Shown one piece after another: positions 8,887 to 17,275 of a DNA stretch of 64,000 nucleotides; the first letter of the stretch is position 1; each line of letters opens with the position of its first letter. The stretch covers positions 310,001 through 374,000 of the forward strand of contig NZ_JACIDU010000001.1 in assembly GCF_014196535.1 (NCBI RefSeq), in the 5' to 3' direction. Under the pieces are notes generated by a model that worked only from the letters and a program-made list of their open reading frames with translations, did no database searches and had not been told where the DNA came from. Made by a program: the position numbers and the translations under genes. The stretch is from Allorhizobium borbori. GTDB taxonomy: Bacteria; Pseudomonadota; Alphaproteobacteria; Rhizobiales; Rhizobiaceae.

Positions 8887-9594
8887 ATGCCGACCCCTCT
8901 TGTCGTTTCCGAAGTCCGGAAAAGCTTCGTCATGCACCTGCGCGGCGGCCTCGTTCTGCCGGTGGTATCCGATGTCAGTTTCTCCGTGGCAAGCGGCGAA
9001 TGCGCCGTCCTGGCCGGCCCCTCGGGCATCGGCAAAAGCTCGATCCTGAAAATGCTCTACGGCAATTACGCCGTCGACAGCGGCCAGATCCTTGTCGATC
9101 ACGACGGCAAGGTGATCGACATGGCCAAGGCCTCGCCGCGTACCATTCTGGACATTCGCCGCAGGACCATGGGTTACGTCAGCCAGTTCCTGCGCACCGT
9201 ACCGCGTGTCGCGGCCATCGATGTGGTGGCAGAGCCGCTGCTGGCGCGGGGCATCGCACAGGAAGAAGCTCGTGAACGGGCGGGTGCCATGCTCGCCCGT
9301 CTCAACCTGCCGAAGGAATTGTGGCAGCTTCCGCCCTCCACCTTTTCCGGCGGTGAGCAACAGCGCGTGAACATCGCGCGCGGCTTCATTACCGATCATT
9401 CGATCCTGCTGCTCGATGAGCCGACCGCCTCGCTCGACGCGGCGAACCGCGCCGTGGTGGAGGACCTGATTGCCGCCAAGAAGGCGGCGGGTGTCGCCAT
9501 CATCGGCATTTTCCACGATCTCGACGTGCGCGAGAAGGTCGCCGACCGCTTAATCGACGTCTCGGGCTTCTCGCCCAGAAAGAAGGCCGCATGA
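8887..9594 (+). CDS. phnL: ABC-type ATPase PhnL of the C-P lyase complex
   Basis: PhnL is the second ABC-like ATPase of the system, required with PhnI, G and H for forming the ribose triphosphonate. The 235-residue protein has Walker [10 protein letters not shown], signature [15 protein letters not shown], Walker [12 protein letters not shown] and [16 protein letters not shown]. The [20 protein letters not shown] segment near the N-terminus is typical of PhnL. I took ATG 8887 as start; GTG 8881, overlapping the phnK stop, is an in-frame alternative. Its stop overlaps the next gene (ATGA). Confidence 0.93.
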   Translation: MPTPLVVSEVRKSFVMHLRGGLVLPVVSDVSFSVASGECAVLAGPSGIGKSSILKMLYGNYAVDSGQILVDHDGKVIDMAKASPRTILDIRRRTMGYVSQFLRTVPRVAAIDVVAEPLLARGIAQEEARERAGAMLARLNLPKELWQLPPSTFSGGEQQRVNIARGFITDHSILLLDEPTASLDAANRAVVEDLIAAKKAAGVAIIGIFHDLDVREKVADRLIDVSGFSPRKKAA

Positions 9595-10208
9595 GCACGC
9601 TCTCCGAACAGCCCTCGATCCATGACACGGCACTGGTCGAAAACTCGACGCTTGGGCGCTATACCGAGGTGGCCGAGTTCTGCCGCATCCGCGAAAGTGA
9701 GATCGGCGACTATTCCTATGTGATGGAACACGGCCACCTGTGGAACGCGAAAATCGGCAAGTTCTCGAACATTGCCGCCTTCGTGCGCATCAACGCCACC
9801 AACCATCCCATGGACCGGGCAACGTTGCATCACTTCACCTACCGGGCCGGCAAATACTGGCCGGGCGTGGAAGAAGACGAGGCGGATTTCTTCGCCGCCC
9901 GCCGCTCAAAACCCGTGGTCATCGGCCACGACACCTGGATCGGCCATGGCGTGACGCTCCTGCCTGGGGTGACCGTCGGCAATGGCGCGGTGATCGGTTC
10001 GGGCGCCGTGGTGAGCCGGGACGTAGCCCCTTACACCATCGTTACCGGTGTTCCAGCCAAGCCGGCACGCGAGCGGTTCGACCGGGAGACCGTCGCCCGG
10101 CTTGAAGCGCTCGCCTGGTGGGACTGGGATCACGAACGACTGAGGGAAGGGCTGAACGACTTCCGTACGCTCTGCGTCCATGACTTCCTCAAGCGATATG
10201 GCGGCTGA
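9591..10208 (+). CDS. Hexapeptide-repeat acyltransferase of the phn operon
   Basis: A 205-residue left-handed beta-helix transferase that overlaps phnL by four bases. The repeats are visible from [17 protein letters not shown] onward and again as [37 protein letters not shown], ending with [16 protein letters not shown], the usual end of chloramphenicol-acetyltransferase-type xenobiotic acyltransferases. [13 protein letters not shown] marks it as the phosphonate-cluster subfamily. A catalytic-type histidine lies in [13 protein letters not shown]. It may acetylate an aminophosphonate, as PhnO does in Escherichia coli, but PhnO belongs to a different (GNAT) family, so the substrate is inference. 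Confidence 0.82.
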   Translation: MSTLSEQPSIHDTALVENSTLGRYTEVAEFCRIRESEIGDYSYVMEHGHLWNAKIGKFSNIAAFVRINATNHPMDRATLHHFTYRAGKYWPGVEEDEADFFAARRSKPVVIGHDTWIGHGVTLLPGVTVGNGAVIGSGAVVSRDVAPYTIVTGVPAKPARERFDRETVARLEALAWWDWDHERLREGLNDFRTLCVHDFLKRYGG

Positions 10209-10258
10209 GCGCCCGCCACCCGTTCAAAAAACCGGTCGGCTTCTGCACTTTAACAAAA

Positions 10259-10276
10259 CTGTCATTCAGATGACAT
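10259..10276 (+). promoter_or_regulatory. Pho-box-like site before phnC
   Basis: CTGTCATTCAGATGACAT matches the PhoB box design of two 7-base repeats at 11-base period. The first repeat is the perfect CTGTCAT and the second (ATGACAT) keeps five of seven positions. It lies 55 bases before the phnC start in the only sizeable gap of the transport genes. PhoB control of phosphonate transport is known in rhizobia; use of this exact site is inference. Confidence 0.55.
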
Positions 10277-10330
10277 GAGCGCTTCACGACCGAACGCTAT
10301 TGCCGGGCATGAATTAATGGCAATGGACGG

Positions 10331-11170
10331 ATGAACATGAAGTTCGAACTGAGGAATGTCACCCGGCGTTTCGGCGGTCATATCGCGGTAAACAGCGTCA
10401 ATCTGAGCATTCCGCAGGGACAGATGGTCGGCGTCATCGGCCGCTCCGGCGCCGGCAAGTCCACGCTTCTGCGCATGATCAACCGTCTGGCCGACCCGAC
10501 CTCCGGTTCGCTGCATTTCGGCGATCTCGAAGTCTCCGCGCTCCGCGGCGGGGCGCTGCGCAACTGGCAGCGCGATTGCGCCATGATCTTCCAGCAGTTC
10601 AATCTCGTGCCGCGCCTCGATGTGCTGACCAATGTCATGCTCGGCCGGCTGAACCATCGTTCGACAGCGATGAGCCTGCTCAACATCTTCACCCGCGAAG
10701 AGCGCATTGCCGCGATTGCCGCGCTGGAACGGCTCGGCATCGAGCAAACGGCGCTTCAGGCCGCAGGCACGCTTTCGGGCGGCCAGCAGCAGCGCGTGGC
10801 CATTGCTCGCGCCCTGATGCAGTCGCCGAAGATGCTGCTTGCAGACGAACCCATCGCCTCGCTCGATCCGCTCAACGCCCGCATCGTCATGGATGCGCTG
10901 AAGGACATCAACGAACGCGAAGGCATTACCGTCATCACCAACCTGCACACGCTCGATACCGCCCGCGCCTATTGCGAGCGGATCATCGGCATGTCGGCCG
11001 GCCGCGTCGTGTTTGACGGCGGCCCGAACGAACTCGATGCCGAGGCCGTGCGCACGATCTACGGCACCGGTCATGACGGCGCTGAAATCGACGAGAGCAT
11101 GACCTCGACTGCGATCAGCGTTGGTCATGCCGCACCGGTTGCCGTCGCCTCCTTTTCGGTGATGGCCTGA
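10331..11170 (+). CDS. phnC: Phosphonate ABC transporter ATP-binding protein
   Basis: PhnC powers the PhnCDE phosphonate importer from the cytoplasmic face of the inner membrane. The 279-residue protein has Walker [10 protein letters not shown], the Q-loop segment [25 protein letters not shown], signature [15 protein letters not shown] and Walker [13 protein letters not shown], all with PhnC-type wording. GGACGG directly precedes ATG 10331, and a second in-frame ATG follows at 10337. The last 35 residues extend past the usual ATPase fold. A small hairpin with a T-run separates it from phnD. Confidence 0.94.
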   Translation: MNMKFELRNVTRRFGGHIAVNSVNLSIPQGQMVGVIGRSGAGKSTLLRMINRLADPTSGSLHFGDLEVSALRGGALRNWQRDCAMIFQQFNLVPRLDVLTNVMLGRLNHRSTAMSLLNIFTREERIAAIAALERLGIEQTALQAAGTLSGGQQQRVAIARALMQSPKMLLADEPIASLDPLNARIVMDALKDINEREGITVITNLHTLDTARAYCERIIGMSAGRVVFDGGPNELDAEAVRTIYGTGHDGAEIDESMTSTAISVGHAAPVAVASFSVMA

Positions 11171-11183
11171 ATTCATTCCCATC

Positions 11184-11210
11184 ATGGCGTCCATGCGGGC
11201 GCCATTTTTC
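11184..11210 (+). terminator. Hairpin with T-run between phnC and phnD
   Basis: ATGGCG (11184-11189) pairs with CGCCAT (11200-11205) and is followed by TTTTTC. The stem is short, so partial attenuation between phnC and phnD is more likely than full stop. Confidence 0.5.
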
Positions 11211-11239
11211 TTGATCCCCTCAACCAGGAGAAACACCTC

Positions 11240-12145
11240 ATGCTGAAGAAACTTCTTCTTGCCGCGACCGCCCTTGGCGTTCTCGCCGGTTCCGCTGCCG
11301 CTGCAGACGTCAAGGTTCTGCGCATCGGCCTCGATGGCTCGGAAAACGAAGCCGACCAGGTTCGCAACACCAAGTGCGTTGCCGATGGCCTGAAGGCTGC
11401 AACGGGCGTCGAAGACGTCCAGATCTTCCCTTCGCCGGACTATAACGGCGTCATCCAGGGCCTGCTCGGCGGTACGCTGGACATCGCTTCCATGGGCGCT
11501 TCCTCCTATGCCAAGATTGCCCTTGCCGATCCGAAGGCGGTCGACCCGATCCTGACCTATACGGGTTCGGACGGCTCCAGCGGCTACTACTCCATCATGG
11601 TCGCCCGCAAGGACAGCGGCATCAAGACGCTCGCCGACCTCAAGGGCAAGAAGCTCGGCTTCGCCGATCCCGACTCGACCTCCGGCTATCTCGTTCCGAA
11701 CGTCGCCCTGCCGAAGGACATCGGCGCGCCGATCAAGGAGTACTTCTCCGAAACCGGCTTCGGCGGCGGCCATGAAAAGCTCGTTCTCGCCGTTCTCGAC
11801 AAGAAGTTCGATGCCGGCACCACGTTCGGCTCGGGCGTTGGCAAGTGGGAAGAAGGCTATTCCGCCGGCAACCTTCACCAGATGGTTGGCAAGGGCATTC
11901 TCGATATGGACGATATCGTCGAGATCTGGAAGTCGCCGCTCATCCCGAACGGCCCGCTGATGGTGTCGAACAAGCTCGGCGAGGACATGAAGACCAAGGT
12001 CGAGAACTTCTTCATGGAACTGCCGAAGAAGGACCTCGCCTGCTTCCAGGGTTACACCCAGGGCAAGAACCAGGCCTATATCAAGGTCGATTCCTCCTTC
12101 TACCAGACGATCATCGACGCCCGTAAGTCCGTCATCGGCGGCTGA
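11240..12145 (+). CDS. phnD: Phosphonate-binding periplasmic protein
   Basis: PhnD captures phosphonates in the periplasm and hands them to the PhnE channel. The 301-residue precursor has a clear signal peptide (MLKKLLLAATALGVLAGSA, cleavage likely after AAA near residue 22). The mature part shows LRIGLDGSENEADQVRNT, TLDIASMGASSYAKIAL and DSTSGYLVPN, all typical of PhnD. AACCAGGAGAAACACCTC precedes the ATG with a strong ribosome site. Hairpins with T-runs lie on both sides, a pattern that lets a binding protein be made in excess over its permease. Confidence 0.95.
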   Translation: MLKKLLLAATALGVLAGSAAAADVKVLRIGLDGSENEADQVRNTKCVADGLKAATGVEDVQIFPSPDYNGVIQGLLGGTLDIASMGASSYAKIALADPKAVDPILTYTGSDGSSGYYSIMVARKDSGIKTLADLKGKKLGFADPDSTSGYLVPNVALPKDIGAPIKEYFSETGFGGGHEKLVLAVLDKKFDAGTTFGSGVGKWEEGYSAGNLHQMVGKGILDMDDIVEIWKSPLIPNGPLMVSNKLGEDMKTKVENFFMELPKKDLACFQGYTQGKNQAYIKVDSSFYQTIIDARKSVIGG

Positions 12146-12163
12146 TCGCATCCACGGCATGCA

Positions 12164-12196
12164 GGGCGGCTTTCCATCCGGGGGCCGCCCTTTCTT
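12164..12196 (+). terminator. Hairpin with T-rich tail between phnD and phnE
   Basis: GGGCGGC (12164-12170) pairs with GCCGCCC (12184-12190) and is followed by TTTCTT. It probably reduces transcription into the permease genes and protects the phnD message. Confidence 0.6.
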
Positions 12197-12213
12197 ATGA
12201 AAAGGAAAACGGC

Positions 12214-13194
12214 ATGGCGACCACGCTGGCACAATCCCCGGAACCTCGTCTCGGCGCACAGGCCGTGACGACGATGCGCCACTACCAGCAGCAATTGAAC
12301 CGCCGCCGGATCTATACCGTGCTATCCATCGCGGTGTTCACGGTCATCCTCGTCGCTTCGCTCGACTTCGCCAACAGCGCCAATTCCGGCAAGTTCCTCG
12401 AACGCCTGCCCTATCTCTTCGACTTCCTGAAGACCTTCACGCCCGACAGCCCGGTCGATATTTTCCGCGCGATGTTCGACCTGCCTTCCCCCTTGGCCGA
12501 CGGGTCGCTGAAATATGATTTCACGTCGGAGCGGGTCTACATCACCGATAACATCTACATTCCGCATTTCATCTACCAGCTCGTAATCACCGTGAATATC
12601 GCACTGGTTTCGACGCTGGTCGGCAGCACCTTTGCCTTCTGCCTGTGCTTCTTCGCCTCCACCAATCTGGTCGGGGCCGGAGCGACACGCTTCGTCGTCC
12701 GCCGCACGATGGAAGTGATGCGCGCTTTCCCGGAAATCGTCGTTGCCGGGCTCATCACCGCGATCCTGTCCATCGGCCCGATCGCGGCCATCGTCGCCAT
12801 TACGATCCACACGGTCGGCGCGCTCGGTAAGCTGTTCTTCGAAGTAGTGGAAAATGCCGACATGAAGGCCGATGAGGGGTTGCGCGCCGTCGGTGCAAAC
12901 TGGCTCACCCGCGTGCGCTTCGCTATCGTGCCGCAGGTTCTCCCGAACTTCGTCTCCTACACACTGCTGCGCGCCGAAGTGAATGTGCGTGCCTCCACCA
13001 TCATCGGCGCGGTGGGCGGTGGCGGCATCGGCGAGGTGTTCCGGCTGGCCATCGGGCGCGACCACGCGGCCAAGGCCTATGCGATCATCATTCTCCTGCT
13101 CGTCACCATCATCGCCATCGACCAGTTCTCCGCCTGGCTGCGCCGCCGCCTGATGACCGACAAGCCCCTTCTCGCCGCTCCGGGAGCCCTGTGA
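12214..13194 (+). CDS. phnE: Phosphonate ABC transporter permease PhnE (first copy)
   Basis: One of two inner-membrane permeases of the phosphonate importer. The 326-residue protein has an N-terminal membrane segment (IYTVLSIAVFTVILVASL), a periplasmic stretch, and then the binding-protein-dependent permease core. Within it are LVITVNIALVSTLVGSTFAF and the EAA loop wording FFEVVENADMKADEGLRAVGANWLTRVRFAIVPQVLPNFVSYT, then RASTIIGAVGGGGIGEVF. The stop overlaps the next permease by ATGA, and the two probably form a heterodimer. Confidence 0.93.
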   Translation: MATTLAQSPEPRLGAQAVTTMRHYQQQLNRRRIYTVLSIAVFTVILVASLDFANSANSGKFLERLPYLFDFLKTFTPDSPVDIFRAMFDLPSPLADGSLKYDFTSERVYITDNIYIPHFIYQLVITVNIALVSTLVGSTFAFCLCFFASTNLVGAGATRFVVRRTMEVMRAFPEIVVAGLITAILSIGPIAAIVAITIHTVGALGKLFFEVVENADMKADEGLRAVGANWLTRVRFAIVPQVLPNFVSYTLLRAEVNVRASTIIGAVGGGGIGEVFRLAIGRDHAAKAYAIIILLLVTIIAIDQFSAWLRRRLMTDKPLLAAPGAL

Positions 13195-14543
13195 TGCACT
13201 CGACACCGCTCATTCCGCTGGCCGACCGCGAGCGCATCGAAAGACAATATGCCACCGTGCTCGGGCGCAGCTTCCTGCAGCGCTTCGGGCTGGCCATCGG
13301 CCTTGCCGCCGCAACCGTCTATCTCGCGCTCAGCTTCGTCTTCTTCAATGTCGGCCCCACCCTGATGAACGGGCAATGGGACCGCGCCACGGCCTATCTG
13401 CAGGACTGGATTTCCTGGCGGGCCCAGCCGCGCCTGCGCTTCGAGGACGGCAAGGTAACGCCGAAATGGACGCTGCGCGGGCAGTATCCCGAGGGCGCAA
13501 AGATCGACTGGCTGCAACCGCGCACCGATGGCGGCTATACCGTCTTTTACGGCAACGCCGACAACCGTTTGGAGGTGACGACGACCGCCGTGGACGTCAT
13601 CATCGACGGCGTTTCCTACCCCGTGACGATTACCGCCGATGCAGTGCGTGCGCCCGCCGACCGACCGTCCGCCATCCGTCAGGACGAGACCAAGGTCATC
13701 GTCAGCTATGGTTTTGCGGGGCAGGCGGAAATCCGCGGTTCGCAGGTCTATGTGCAGCGCCGCTTCCTCGGCTGGGCGAACTTCTTCTTCGATACGCGCT
13801 CCGCCTTCTGGGGCAAGAGCTTTACGGAACTTGCCGGTCTTGCCATAAGCGGTGAAAGGCTCGACCCCGCGCGTTCCAACATTTCCGCTATGGCGGACGA
13901 CTTCCTTGAAAACCATGTCTGGCAGCATGGCGATGTGTTCGGACAGCTTGCCCAGACGCTGGTGATGGCCTTTGTCGGCACGCTGTTCGGCACCGTGCTG
14001 GCCTTTCCGCTGGCCTTCATCGCAGCGCGCAACATCACGCGCAACCGTGTCGCCAACTGGGGCATGAAGCGGGCCTTCGACTTCCTGCGCTCCGTCGACA
14101 TGCTGATCTGGGCGCTGTTCTTCACCCGCAGCTTCGGTCCCGGACCGATCCCCGGAATAGCCTCGATCTTCTTCACCGATTCCGGCGCGCTCGGAAAGGT
14201 CTATGCCGAGGCCATCGAGAACGTCGACGAGAAACAGCGCGAGGGCATGAAGTCGCTCGGGGCTTCGTCGGCGCTGGTCAACCGGTTCGGCGTTGTGCCG
14301 CAGGTTCTTCCGGTCTTCGTGTCGCAATCGCTTTATTTCTTCGAAAGCAACATCCGCTCGGCCACCGTCATCGGCGCCGTCGGTGCAGGCGGCATCGGCC
14401 TCAAGCTGCTGGAGGCCATGAGCACCAATGCCGACTGGGACAAGGTGGCCTATATGGTGCTCCTCATCCTTGGCGTCGTCTTCCTGTTCGACAACATTTC
14501 GAACACGTTGCGCTGGAAGCTGATCGGCAAGCAGGGACACTGA
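13191..14543 (+). CDS. phnE: Phosphonate ABC transporter permease PhnE (second copy, long form)
   Basis: The 450-residue partner permease. After a first membrane segment (FGLAIGLAAATVYLALSFVFF, about residues 28-48) there is an unusually long hydrophilic stretch to about residue 245, likely periplasmic. The standard permease core follows: QTLVMAFVGTLFGTVLAFPLAFI, then the EAA loop YAEAIENVDEKQREGMKSLGASSALVNRFGVVPQVLPVFVSQ, then RSATVIGAVGAGGIGLKLLEAM. Ordinary PhnE proteins are about 260-330 residues; a long form is common as the second permease in alphaproteobacteria. Start overlaps the first copy by four bases. Confidence 0.92.
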   Translation: MMHSTPLIPLADRERIERQYATVLGRSFLQRFGLAIGLAAATVYLALSFVFFNVGPTLMNGQWDRATAYLQDWISWRAQPRLRFEDGKVTPKWTLRGQYPEGAKIDWLQPRTDGGYTVFYGNADNRLEVTTTAVDVIIDGVSYPVTITADAVRAPADRPSAIRQDETKVIVSYGFAGQAEIRGSQVYVQRRFLGWANFFFDTRSAFWGKSFTELAGLAISGERLDPARSNISAMADDFLENHVWQHGDVFGQLAQTLVMAFVGTLFGTVLAFPLAFIAARNITRNRVANWGMKRAFDFLRSVDMLIWALFFTRSFGPGPIPGIASIFFTDSGALGKVYAEAIENVDEKQREGMKSLGASSALVNRFGVVPQVLPVFVSQSLYFFESNIRSATVIGAVGAGGIGLKLLEAMSTNADWDKVAYMVLLILGVVFLFDNISNTLRWKLIGKQGH

Positions 14544-14712
14544 AACCAGTCACAGCGTGTCGTCATCGCAAAGCCTCTGCACACTTTTGCGCGACGCGCT
14601 CAAAGGCATCATCATTCTGTCACGGAACGGCGTTAGGGCAGAACCGACCTTGCGACGGGGTGGCGTTTGCACTCTAATGCACCACTCCCGCCGCCGACTG
14701 AAAGACCCGCCC

Positions 14713-15399
14713 GTGCGCTATGCCCTTTATTTCACGCCCGCCCAGGACGATCCGCTGACCGTTGCGGCCGCCCGGTGGCTCGGTCGCGACGCCTTCTCCG
14801 GAGGGCTCGTTGCCCAGGGCGACGAACCGCCTCTTTCTTCCGAAACGCTCCGGGAAGCAACCGCCGAACCGCGCCGCTACGGCTTCCATGCCACGTTGAA
14901 GGCTCCCTTCGCGCTGAAGGACGGTGCTTCGCTGACGGAACTGACGGAGAGCTTTGCCTCTTTCGCCGCCGAAACCCGTCGCTTCGAAATTCCTTCGCTG
15001 GCGCTCGGTCGCCTCGGCGCCTTCTTCGCGCTCGTGCCGGGCCAGCCCTCGGCTGAATTGCAGGCATTCGCCGCCGAAGCCGTTCGCCGCTTCGAGCCCT
15101 TCCGGGCGCCGCTTTCGGAAGGTGACATTGCCCGCCGCAAGCCGGATACGCTGCCGGCCATCCAGCGCGAGCATCTGCTGCGTTGGGGCTATCCCTACGT
15201 GTTCGATGAATTCCGCTTTCACATGACGCTGTCCGGCGCGCTGGAACCGGCACTGGCCGATGCCATCGAACCCCTGCTGAAAACCCGTTTCGCTTCCTTC
15301 CTCGGAAAGCCGCTGACCGTGTCCGGGCTTGCTCTTTTCGTTGAGCCCGAACGGGGAGCGCCATTCACCGTCCACACCTGGCTGCCACTTGCGGCCTGA
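14713..15399 (+). CDS. DUF1045 2H-phosphoesterase-like protein of the phn operon
   Basis: A 228-residue protein of the DUF1045 family, which is found almost only next to phn genes. It carries two HxT motifs of the 2H phosphoesterase superfamily, in YGFHATLKAPFAL and FRFHMTLSGALEPA, about 105 residues apart. These two motifs form the active site in relatives that open cyclic 2',3' or 1,2 phosphates. The start chosen is GTG 14713 (VRYALYFTPAQDDPLT); the frame is open upstream to 14557, but the family begins here. No phnP is present in the window, so this protein is a candidate for hydrolysing the cyclic ribose phosphate made by PhnJ (inference). It starts the DUF1045-phnM-phnN group. Confidence 0.85.
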   Translation: MRYALYFTPAQDDPLTVAAARWLGRDAFSGGLVAQGDEPPLSSETLREATAEPRRYGFHATLKAPFALKDGASLTELTESFASFAAETRRFEIPSLALGRLGAFFALVPGQPSAELQAFAAEAVRRFEPFRAPLSEGDIARRKPDTLPAIQREHLLRWGYPYVFDEFRFHMTLSGALEPALADAIEPLLKTRFASFLGKPLTVSGLALFVEPERGAPFTVHTWLPLAA

Positions 15400-15418
15400 C
15401 CCCGCACGAGAGAAAACC

Positions 15419-16558
15419 ATGCCCGCCGAACAGATCTTCACCAATGCCGCCATCGTTCTCGAGGACGAGATCGTCAACGGAACCATCCTTGTCCGTGATG
15501 GCAGGATCGCCGACATTTCTGCCGGCAACGTGCAGACCGGCGAGGATTGCGAAGGCGACTTCCTGATCCCCGGTCTCGTGGAACTGCACACCGACCATCT
15601 GGAAGGCCATTATTCGCCGCGTCCCAGCGTGCGCTGGAACAAGACGGCCGCCATTCAGGCCCATGACGCGCAGATTGCGTCCTCCGGCATCACCACCGTG
15701 TTCGACTGCCTGCGTCTCGGCTCCGACGAGGACGGCGGCTTCCAGAAGGGTGAAATGCGCGAGATGGCCGATGCGATCCAATCCGCCGAACGCGAGGGAC
15801 GGTTGCGGGCCGAACACCTTCTGCACCTGCGCTGCGAAGTGGCCTCGAACGACGTACTCGACCACTTTTCCGATTTCGAGGAAGACCCGCATGTCCGCCT
15901 CATCTCGCTGATGGACCATTCCCCGGGCCAGCGGCAGTTCCAGTCAATGGACCAGTATGTCTTCTACTACAAAACCAAGCGCGGGCTGGACGACGCCGCC
16001 TTCGAGCGCTTTGTTGCCCGTCGCAAGGCGCTGTCGGCCGAATATTCGGCCAAGCACCGTGATTATCTCGCACAGGCCTGCGCCGAGCGCGGCATTACCG
16101 TTGCAAGCCATGACGACGCAACCGTTGCCCATGTCGAGGAAGCCATCGGCCATGGCGTGCGTCTTGCCGAATTCCCGACCAGCATCGAGGCGGCGAAGGC
16201 TTCGCACAGTGCCGGGATGAGCGTGCTGATGGGCGCACCGAATGTGGTGCGCGGCAAGTCGCATTCCGGCAACATCGCCGCCCGCGATCTGGCCGAGCAC
16301 GGCGTTCTGGACGTTCTGTCGTCGGATTACGTGCCGTTCAGCCTGCTTTATGCGCCTTTCCTGCTGGCCGAAAGCGTCGAGGGCATGTCGCTGCCCAAAG
16401 CCATTTCCATGGTGACGGCGACGCCGGCCCGCACGGTTTCGCTCGATGATCGCGGCCGTATCGCGCCAGGGCTGCGCGCCGATCTCGTTCGGGTACACCG
16501 CTCCAACGACGTGCCGGTGGTGCGTTCGGTGTGGCGCGAAGGCCGGCGGGTCGTCTGA
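15419..16558 (+). CDS. phnM: Triphosphoribosyl phosphonate diphosphohydrolase
   Basis: PhnM removes pyrophosphate from the ribose triphosphate phosphonate to give the PhnJ substrate. The 379-residue amidohydrolase has the metal motif ELHTDHLEGHYSPRPSVRW, the central MDHSPGQRQF, the VASHDDAT and AEFPTSIEAA segments, and the late aspartate region VLSSDYVPFSLL. These are all standard for PhnM. ATG 15419 follows GAGAGAAAACC and lies 20 bases after the DUF1045 stop. Its stop overlaps phnN by one base (TGATG). Confidence 0.95.
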   Translation: MPAEQIFTNAAIVLEDEIVNGTILVRDGRIADISAGNVQTGEDCEGDFLIPGLVELHTDHLEGHYSPRPSVRWNKTAAIQAHDAQIASSGITTVFDCLRLGSDEDGGFQKGEMREMADAIQSAEREGRLRAEHLLHLRCEVASNDVLDHFSDFEEDPHVRLISLMDHSPGQRQFQSMDQYVFYYKTKRGLDDAAFERFVARRKALSAEYSAKHRDYLAQACAERGITVASHDDATVAHVEEAIGHGVRLAEFPTSIEAAKASHSAGMSVLMGAPNVVRGKSHSGNIAARDLAEHGVLDVLSSDYVPFSLLYAPFLLAESVEGMSLPKAISMVTATPARTVSLDDRGRIAPGLRADLVRVHRSNDVPVVRSVWREGRRVV

Positions 16559-17139
16559 TGGAGTGTGTTGCCGGCACCGGCAAGGGACTGTTGATCGTCG
16601 TCGTCGGCCCGAGCGGGGCCGGCAAGGACACACTGATGGACGCTGCCCGCACGCATTTTTCCGGGCGTGGTAACGTTCACTTCGTGCGCCGCGTCATCAC
16701 ACGCCCGGCGGAAGCGGGCGGCGAGGACCACGAAGCCGTTTCCCGCGAGACCTTCGACCGGCTGGTAGTGGAGGATCGTTTCGCGGTCTGGTGGGGCGCA
16801 CATGGCCTGAAATACGGCGTGCCGCGCACCACCTGCGAGGAACTCGCCAAAGGCCACGTCGCTATCGTCAACGGCTCCCGCTCGGCACTGCGCGCCTTCG
16901 ACCGGGTCTTTACCCGTGTGCGGGTGATCTCGGTGACGGCAAGGCCTGAGGTTCTGGCCGAACGGCTTGCGGCCCGCGGTCGCGAAAGCCGCGAGGATAT
17001 TCTGAAACGCCTTGCCCGCACGCCGGCGGATATAGACGGTCATCTCGATGTGGTGACCGTGGATAATAGCGGCGCGCTCAACGATGCGGTGAAAGCGTTC
17101 ATCGGCGTTCTGGAAACAGCGGTGGCTAAGCGGGTCTGA
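16558..17139 (+). CDS. phnN: Ribose 1,5-bisphosphate phosphokinase
   Basis: PhnN phosphorylates ribose 1,5-bisphosphate to PRPP, the last step that returns the ribose to metabolism. The 193-residue P-loop kinase has Walker [16 protein letters not shown], the guanylate-kinase-like RRVITRPAEAGGEDHEAVSRETFD, the YGVPRTTCEEL segment and a lid RESREDILKRLAR. The start overlaps the phnM stop by one base. It closes the phn cluster; the following 136 bp hold a repeat and no gene. Confidence 0.93.
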   Translation: MECVAGTGKGLLIVVVGPSGAGKDTLMDAARTHFSGRGNVHFVRRVITRPAEAGGEDHEAVSRETFDRLVVEDRFAVWWGAHGLKYGVPRTTCEELAKGHVAIVNGSRSALRAFDRVFTRVRVISVTARPEVLAERLAARGRESREDILKRLARTPADIDGHLDVVTVDNSGALNDAVKAFIGVLETAVAKRV

Positions 17140-17170
17140 TCCGCTCTATGGGTTAACGTGTGCCGCCTTT

Positions 17171-17193
17171 CCTTCTCCCCACCGGGGAGAAGG
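17171..17193. repeat. Rhizobial CCTTCTCCCC inverted repeat between phnN and polA
   Basis: CCTTCTCCCC (17171-17180) and GGGGAGAAGG (17184-17193) are perfect 10-base arms around ACC. This is the same unit found twice at 7975-8048. It lies between the convergent phnN and polA genes and could serve as a shared transcription stop, though it has no T-run. Confidence 0.65.
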
Positions 17194-17275
17194 AGGGCAA
17201 CAGGATCGCTCCATCATTCCTGCCCCTTGTGCCAACAATACCCGACAGGCCTGGGAGCGCGTGAGGTCTAAACCC

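Noticed and set aside
10262-12259. A 665-codon minus-strand frame across phnC and phnD
   Set aside because: It is antisense to two conserved genes and their hairpins, with no ribosome site.
14606-14623. A possible Pho box (CTGTCAC) before the DUF1045 gene
   Set aside because: Only one good 7-base half is present; the partner at 11-base spacing keeps just TCAT.
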